Position numbers and translations under genes: made by a program
From: Bacteroidales bacterium
Lineage (GTDB): Bacteria; Bacteroidota; Bacteroidia; Bacteroidales; UBA7960
Length of the DNA stretch: 9,778 nt
Reading direction: 5' to 3'
Assembly: GCA_007132395.1 (NCBI GenBank)
Contig: SLOR01000178.1
Coordinates: 1 to 9,778 of the forward strand
The notes under the pieces: generated by a model
What the model was told of the DNA's origin: nothing
Database searches by the model: none
The model's input: the letters and a program-made list of their open reading frames with translations, nothing else
In this document: positions 7,398 to 9,778 of the stretch, piece after piece
Numbering within the stretch: the stretch's first letter is position 1
Layout of the letters: every line of letters starts with the position of its first letter

Positions 7398-7749
7398 ACA
7401 GCCGGGCCAGCTCATCCTTCAATTTACGGCTAAGGCCTGCCACCACTAAATCGTAAGAATCCCGGGTCCATTGCTTCAGCAGAGTATCCGGGATTCCTGC
7501 ATTTACCATCACGGTGTTCCAGTGTTTTTTATTCACATGGTAGCCGGGCTTTACACCAGGGAACTGCTCACGCATTTCCAGGGCTTTATCGGGGTCACAC
7601 TTCAGGTTGATACTTTCAAAGTCATCCACATCGGCAAGGGAAAACATTTTTCCCATCACCTTAAACACAAGGGTTTGCTCATCGAACGGAAAATCTTCCG
7701 TTACTCCTTTCAGACCCAGGCAAAATTCGCGGTAGTCTTCTATATTCAC
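7396..7749 (-). CDS. MmcQ/YjbR family protein
   Basis: A 117-aa soluble protein that fits the MmcQ/YjbR family across its full length, with a CyaY-like fold. The N-terminal helix is MNIEDYREFCLGLKGVTEDFPF, then LVFKVMGKMFSLADVDD (27-43), INLKCDPDKALEMREQFPGV (47-66) and the family's signature PGYHVNKKHWNTV (68-80). Some members are described as DNA-binding, but no well-established biochemical role exists. The start codon is GTG (7747-7749); an in-frame TAA lies five codons upstream with no ATG between, and the next internal ATG would remove the conserved N-terminus. It converges on the chemoreceptor gene with a 2-bp gap and is divergent from the lipoprotein gene, sharing a 67-bp promoter region. 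Confidence 0.88.
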   Translation of the reverse strand: MNIEDYREFCLGLKGVTEDFPFDEQTLVFKVMGKMFSLADVDDFESINLKCDPDKALEMREQFPGVKPGYHVNKKHWNTVMVNAGIPDTLLKQWTRDSYDLVVAGLSRKLKDELARL

Positions 7750-7758
7750 AACAATAAA

Positions 7759-7787
7759 TTTTTACAATTAAGTTTTTCGTAAGTTTG
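7759..7787 (+). promoter_or_regulatory. Candidate promoter of the lipoprotein gene
   Basis: TAAGTTTG at 7780-7787 matches the Bacteroidota -7 element TAnnTTTG. A T-rich stretch at 7759-7763 lies at roughly the right distance for the -33 box. Transcription would start near 7793, leaving a leader of about 24 nt before ATG 7817. Confidence 0.6.
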
Positions 7788-7816
7788 CATGTAAAGCTAA
7801 TGAATTTGTCAAAACC

Positions 7817-8251
7817 ATGAAAAAAAGACAAACAAGACTACTGCTGGTTCTTCTGCTCTCAATGATAATCGCCCCTGCCTGCAACACTTTCAAACACGGT
7901 GCAGAACATGCTACTGTTTTTCAAAGCTACCCCAACAGCCAGGCCGACATTCGCCTGGATTTGAAAGAAAACCTACGCTTCAACTACGACATGACCATCT
8001 ACCCCGAGCTGGGAGACACCACACAAACCGACGCTGAAGCCTTTCAGTTTAAAGGACGGTGGCAAACCGATAATGAAAACTACATCCTCCGTTTCCGCCG
8101 ACGCAACCATCCCGATTTGTACGCACTCTTCAGCCAGGGCACCCACCTGGAAGTAAATGTTAAAGTACTCAGCGAACGCCGGGTAAGCTTTCCCCTTGAC
8201 GTGGAAGAAATCATCGTTTGGGGGATACGGTGCTATAGGGAGGAAAAATAG
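7817..8251 (+). CDS. Small putative lipoprotein, function unknown
   Basis: A 144-aa protein with a lipoprotein-type export signal: basic MKKRQTR, a hydrophobic core LLLVLLLSMIIA (8-19) and the cleavage region APA-Cys22. Proline at -2 makes the lipobox imperfect but acceptable, so lipidation at Cys22 is likely. The mature part is short (about 120 residues) and looks beta-rich: alternating hydrophobic strands such as ADIRLDLKENLRFNYDMTIYPEL, FKGRWQTDNENYILRFRRR and VSFPLDVEEIIVWGIRCY. The fKGrW...Y.LrF pattern recalls small beta-barrel lipoproteins of the NlpE or lipocalin-like kind, but I cannot assign a family. It has its own promoter, is divergent from the YjbR-family gene and is followed by stem-loops and a terminator, so it is probably monocistronic. 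Confidence 0.8.
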   Translation: MKKRQTRLLLVLLLSMIIAPACNTFKHGAEHATVFQSYPNSQADIRLDLKENLRFNYDMTIYPELGDTTQTDAEAFQFKGRWQTDNENYILRFRRRNHPDLYALFSQGTHLEVNVKVLSERRVSFPLDVEEIIVWGIRCYREEK

Positions 8252-8271
8252 TTGTTAGTTAATATTAGGTG

Positions 8272-8349
8272 ATTGGCGAGAATTGATGGCCAATGGAAAA
8301 GGAATCCCGGGTTTTACTCCGATCCATTGCCGTCAGTTTTAACTGACGG
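8272..8349. repeat. REP-like intergenic stem-loops
   Basis: Two inverted repeats lie in non-coding DNA after the lipoprotein gene. ATTGGC (8272-8277) pairs with GCCAAT (8289-8294). CCGTCAGTT (8330-8338) pairs perfectly with AACTGACGG (8341-8349) across a 2-nt centre. Sequences of the CCGTCAG...CTGACGG type followed by a GGGGCTTTAGCCCC hairpin look to me like a dispersed Bacteroidota intergenic element. That is from memory and unverified. No transposase is present here. Confidence 0.55.
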
Positions 8350-8372
8350 ATTAGAAAGCCTGAAAAAACAGG

Positions 8373-8393
8373 GGGGCTTTAGCCCCATTTTTT
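8373..8393 (+). terminator. Probable terminator after the lipoprotein gene
   Basis: GGGGC (8373-8377), the loop TTTA and GCCCC (8382-8386) form a short GC-only stem followed by ATTTTTT. An A-run (8363-8368) precedes it, so it could act on both strands. It lies 120 bp past the lipoprotein stop and may belong to the repeat element rather than to the gene alone. Confidence 0.6.
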
Positions 8394-8432
8394 AATTCTG
8401 GCAAGATTTTCATCATCACTTACCCAATATCC

Positions 8433-8610
8433 CTTCTCCGTCCTCCGTTCTCCCCGGTCGCTGAGCCTGTCGAAGCGCCCTTCTCCCGGTCGCTGAGCCT
8501 GTCGAAGCGCCGTTCTCCCCGGTCGCTGAGCAGTTCGATAAACTCACTGTACCACTTGTCGAAGCGCCCTTTTCCCTTCTCCGTCCTCCGGTTTCCGGTC
8601 TCCGTTTTCC
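8433..8610 (-). repeat. Composite repeat array: heptamers interleaved with a 25-bp unit
   Basis: Heptamers of the same family as arrays A and B alternate with a 25-bp unit that begins CGGTCGCTGAG and ends TGTCGAAGCGCC. The order is three heptamers (CTTCTCC, GTCCTCC, GTTCTCC; 8433-8453), unit 1 (8455-8479), CTTCTCC (8480-8486), unit 2 identical to unit 1 (8487-8511), GTTCTCC (8512-8518), interrupted unit 3 (8520-8568), then six heptamers (CTTTTCC, CTTCTCC, GTCCTCC, GGTTTCC, GGTCTCC, GTTTTCC; 8569-8610). Unit 3 holds a 24-bp gain at its centre, where 8533-8553 is a diverged inverted copy of the unit. Strand is given as that of the purine-rich form. An open frame here on the minus strand is only a by-product of the repeats. 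Confidence 0.85.
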
Positions 8611-8631
8611 CTTTAATCTTTTCACTTTTAG

Positions 8632-8664
8632 TTTTTCACTTACCGGCTTTTTTTCGTATCTTTG
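8632..8664 (+). promoter_or_regulatory. Promoter of ssrA
   Basis: TATCTTTG at 8657-8664 matches the -7 consensus TAnnTTTG, with a TTTTT box at 8632-8636, about 20 bp upstream, as the -33 element. Initiation near 8671 would give a precursor with a short 5' leader that RNase P would trim to the mature end at 8688. The composite repeat array ends 21 bp upstream of the -33 box. Confidence 0.75.
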
Positions 8665-8687
8665 CACCTGCAAACAAACCCAAAAAC

Positions 8688-9062
8688 GGGGCTGATTTGG
8701 ATTAGACAGCAAGTTTAGGGGGATTGTAAGCATGCCGAGTGTTGTGAATTTAGCTCGTTAATCCTAATTCTCACGCCTTTTAAACGGCAACGATTACAAC
8801 TACGCAATGGCAGCTTAATAGTAGCTATTAACTGCTTGCTGTTTCCAGGGAAGCGACGTCCGTTAGCGTCCCTTGTGAAGCATCGACAAAATACGGAATA
8901 AGGCAGGCAAGGCTTCGGTGCCTGTTCGAAAACTTCAGGAGCTCAGGTTGCGGATAGGGTTGCCTTTTCCCGGTCCAAAACCGAAACCCCAACTAAAGGC
9001 TAAGCATGTAGAAAGCACTTTCGCTGCTTGTTTGGACGAGGGTTCAAGTCCCTCCAGCTCCA
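8688..9062 (+). ncRNA. ssrA: tmRNA (single-piece)
   Basis: Transfer-messenger RNA, which with SmpB frees stalled ribosomes and tags the unfinished protein for proteolysis. The 5' end GGGGCTGATTTGGATTAGAC and the 3' end form the tRNA-like domain. 8688-8694 pair with 9055-9061 as a 7-bp acceptor stem (one G-U pair), with A9062 as discriminator. The T-arm is GAGGG-TTCAAGT-CCCTC (9038-9054). The CCA end is not encoded (CAA follows the discriminator), so it must be added by nucleotidyltransferase. The tag frame lies at 8786-8821 with A at -4 from the resume codon, as in Escherichia coli. The stretch from 8822 to 9030 has the stem-rich composition expected of the pseudoknot region; I did not fold it. 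The order of parts is that of a normal, not circularly permuted, tmRNA. Confidence 0.97.
8786..8821 (+). other. tmRNA proteolysis-tag reading frame
   Basis: The resume codon GGC starts GNDYNYAMAA and ends in tandem stops TAA TAG. With the alanine carried by the tmRNA, the tag would be A-GNDYNYAMAA. It aligns without gaps to the Escherichia coli tag ANDENYALAA. The Ala-Ala end read by ClpXP-type proteases is kept, while the Gly start and the Met before the final Ala-Ala are Bacteroidota-like traits. Confidence 0.92.
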
Positions 9063-9063
9063 C

Positions 9064-9099
9064 AAAAGACCCTGACCTGAAGGTTGGGGTTTTCTTTTT
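9064..9099 (+). terminator. Intrinsic terminator of ssrA
   Basis: ACCCTGACC (9069-9077), the loop TGAA and GGTTGGGGT (9082-9090) form a 9-bp stem with two G-U pairs. A T-rich tail, TTTTCTTTTT, runs to 9099. It starts 6 bp after the mature tmRNA end. Confidence 0.9.
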
Positions 9100-9220
9100 A
9101 CAGCCCGTAACACTCACAAATTCAATTCTTTTCAAGGACGCCACTCGTACTACTCTCCATTTGGGTTCAATAAGGCCATGCGTTATTTAAACACCGACAC
9201 CACTTGTCGCACCCCTACCC

Positions 9221-9228
9221 TACCTTTG
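9221..9228 (+). promoter_or_regulatory. Candidate -7 element for the downstream small gene
   Basis: TACCTTTG matches TAnnTTTG, 58 bp before ATG 9287. The nearest TTG upstream (9204-9206) is closer than the usual spacing, so the -33 box is not convincing. The rest of the 9100-9286 spacer shows nothing I can name. Confidence 0.5.
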
Positions 9229-9286
9229 TTTCTGATAAGAAAACAGCTTTCTTTTCATAAGCAATAGTTTCTAAAAAATAAAAAAT

Positions 9287-9763
9287 ATGGTATTCCTGCA
9301 AGCATATACTTTGGTTTTAAGCGACTACAATGCCGAAGGTATTCACTGCAAAGATCGGAGCTATTTCCTTGAAACGGTAAAGATCTGGGAGAGGGACTTT
9401 CGCCGGAAGCACCCCCATTGCTTTGCCGACCATTTTTTTGCCAATACCAATACCATGAAACTAATTCATGGCTGCCTGGATTTGGAACCTCACCAAATGT
9501 GTGGCATGGAATTAATTGACGGGGAGGTGGACATGGAAGCCCACATGGCGATGGAATCCTATGGCAACATCCAAACCATCTATGCACTGGGTTCCAGTCT
9601 GTGGAAAAACCTTGACGAACCTCTGCTGCTCATCATCGACAACCGTATGCCCGATGGCCTGGTGTATCTGAAGTATATACCGGAATGTGGCGCACAAGAA
9701 CCTGTCCCTCCCCCAAAAATCCCAATACATAAAAATATTTTATCTTTATTGCGGAAAACATAA
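9287..9763 (+). CDS. Hypothetical protein, family not recognised
   Basis: A 158-aa protein without a signal peptide or membrane helix, so probably cytoplasmic. It begins MVFLQAYTLVLSDYNAEGIHC and contains a charged segment with many His and Cys (KDRSYFLETVKIWERDFRRKHPHCFADHFF). An acidic, Met-rich centre follows (GMELIDGEVDMEAHMAMESYGN), then a hydrophobic strand (PLLLIIDNRMPDGLVYLKYI), a Pro-rich linker (EPVPPPKIPIHK) and a short C-terminal helix. I cannot match these to a known domain. Support for a real gene is the uninterrupted frame, codon use like the neighbours, a TAnnTTTG element upstream and an A-rich translation start region. It is followed directly by the window edge, where AAAGGA-ATG (9774) might begin another gene. 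Confidence 0.7.
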   Translation: MVFLQAYTLVLSDYNAEGIHCKDRSYFLETVKIWERDFRRKHPHCFADHFFANTNTMKLIHGCLDLEPHQMCGMELIDGEVDMEAHMAMESYGNIQTIYALGSSLWKNLDEPLLLIIDNRMPDGLVYLKYIPECGAQEPVPPPKIPIHKNILSLLRKT

Positions 9764-9778
9764 AACAAAAGGAATGAT

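Noticed and set aside
8455..8568. Three regularly placed 25-bp repeats that could suggest a CRISPR array.
   Set aside because: The spacers are only 7-8 bp and are themselves members of the heptamer family, the third unit is interrupted, and no cas gene is present.
8416..8733. Open frame on the minus strand across the composite repeats.
   Set aside because: It is made of repeat-encoded residues, runs into the ssrA promoter and start, and resembles no protein.
9034..9061. T-arm and acceptor-like sequence suggesting a separate tRNA gene.
   Set aside because: There is no anticodon or D-arm upstream; it pairs with the tmRNA 5' end 360 bp away.
8918..9190. Open frame on the plus strand, and another on the minus strand, at the 3' half of ssrA.
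   Set aside because: Both lie within the tmRNA, whose acceptor stem, T-arm and tag are intact.

Overview
The window looks like chromosomal DNA from a Bacteroidota member, most likely a free-living, at least partly anaerobic Bacteroidales/Marinilabiliales-type organism. The basis is the TAnnTTTG-type -7 elements ahead of several transcription units, the general lack of Shine-Dalgarno sequences, an ssrA gene with a Bacteroidota-style tag (G-start, YAMAA end), and protein families common there, such as an aldehyde:ferredoxin oxidoreductase. The order-level placement is inference.

Layout, left to right. (1) 3-569 is the C-terminal end of a tungsten-type aldehyde:ferredoxin oxidoreductase, closed by a strong intrinsic terminator. 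(2) 630-1207 is an accessory segment. A degenerate heptamer array (GGAGACC sense) is followed by an AT-rich S23/IVP-type four-helix-bundle gene, then by six perfect copies of the same heptamer in the opposite orientation. (3) 1221-2342 is a full-length two-half ChrA-family transporter whose 5' leader consists largely of that array. (4) 2425-5350 is a probable thiol/persulfide operon. A GC-rich palindrome overlies a candidate promoter, followed by a short cysteine-rich MarR regulator and, 33 bp later, an 823-aa protein fusing a CoA-disulfide-reductase-like flavoprotein, a rhodanese, a TusA domain and a DsrE-like domain. It ends in a 15-bp-stem terminator. (5) 5579-7393 is a double-Cache methyl-accepting chemotaxis protein, converging on a YjbR/MmcQ-family gene (minus strand). 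(6) 7817-8251 is a small putative lipoprotein. (7) 8252-8660 has no gene but is rich in structure: stem-loops, a terminator, and a composite array interleaving the heptamer with a 25-bp repeat. (8) 8688-9062 is tmRNA with its own promoter and terminator. (9) 9287-9763 is a small protein I do not recognise.

Functionally, the clearest unit is the MarR plus four-domain sulfur-transfer protein. The flavoprotein would reduce (per)sulfides or CoA disulfides, and the rhodanese, TusA and DsrE-like modules would relay sulfane sulfur within one polypeptide. The neighbouring regulator carries five cysteines in its first 48 residues and could sense the same chemistry. The most unusual DNA-level feature is the heptamer repeat family, which appears three times in intergenic DNA, twice as inverted flanks of the four-helix-bundle gene.
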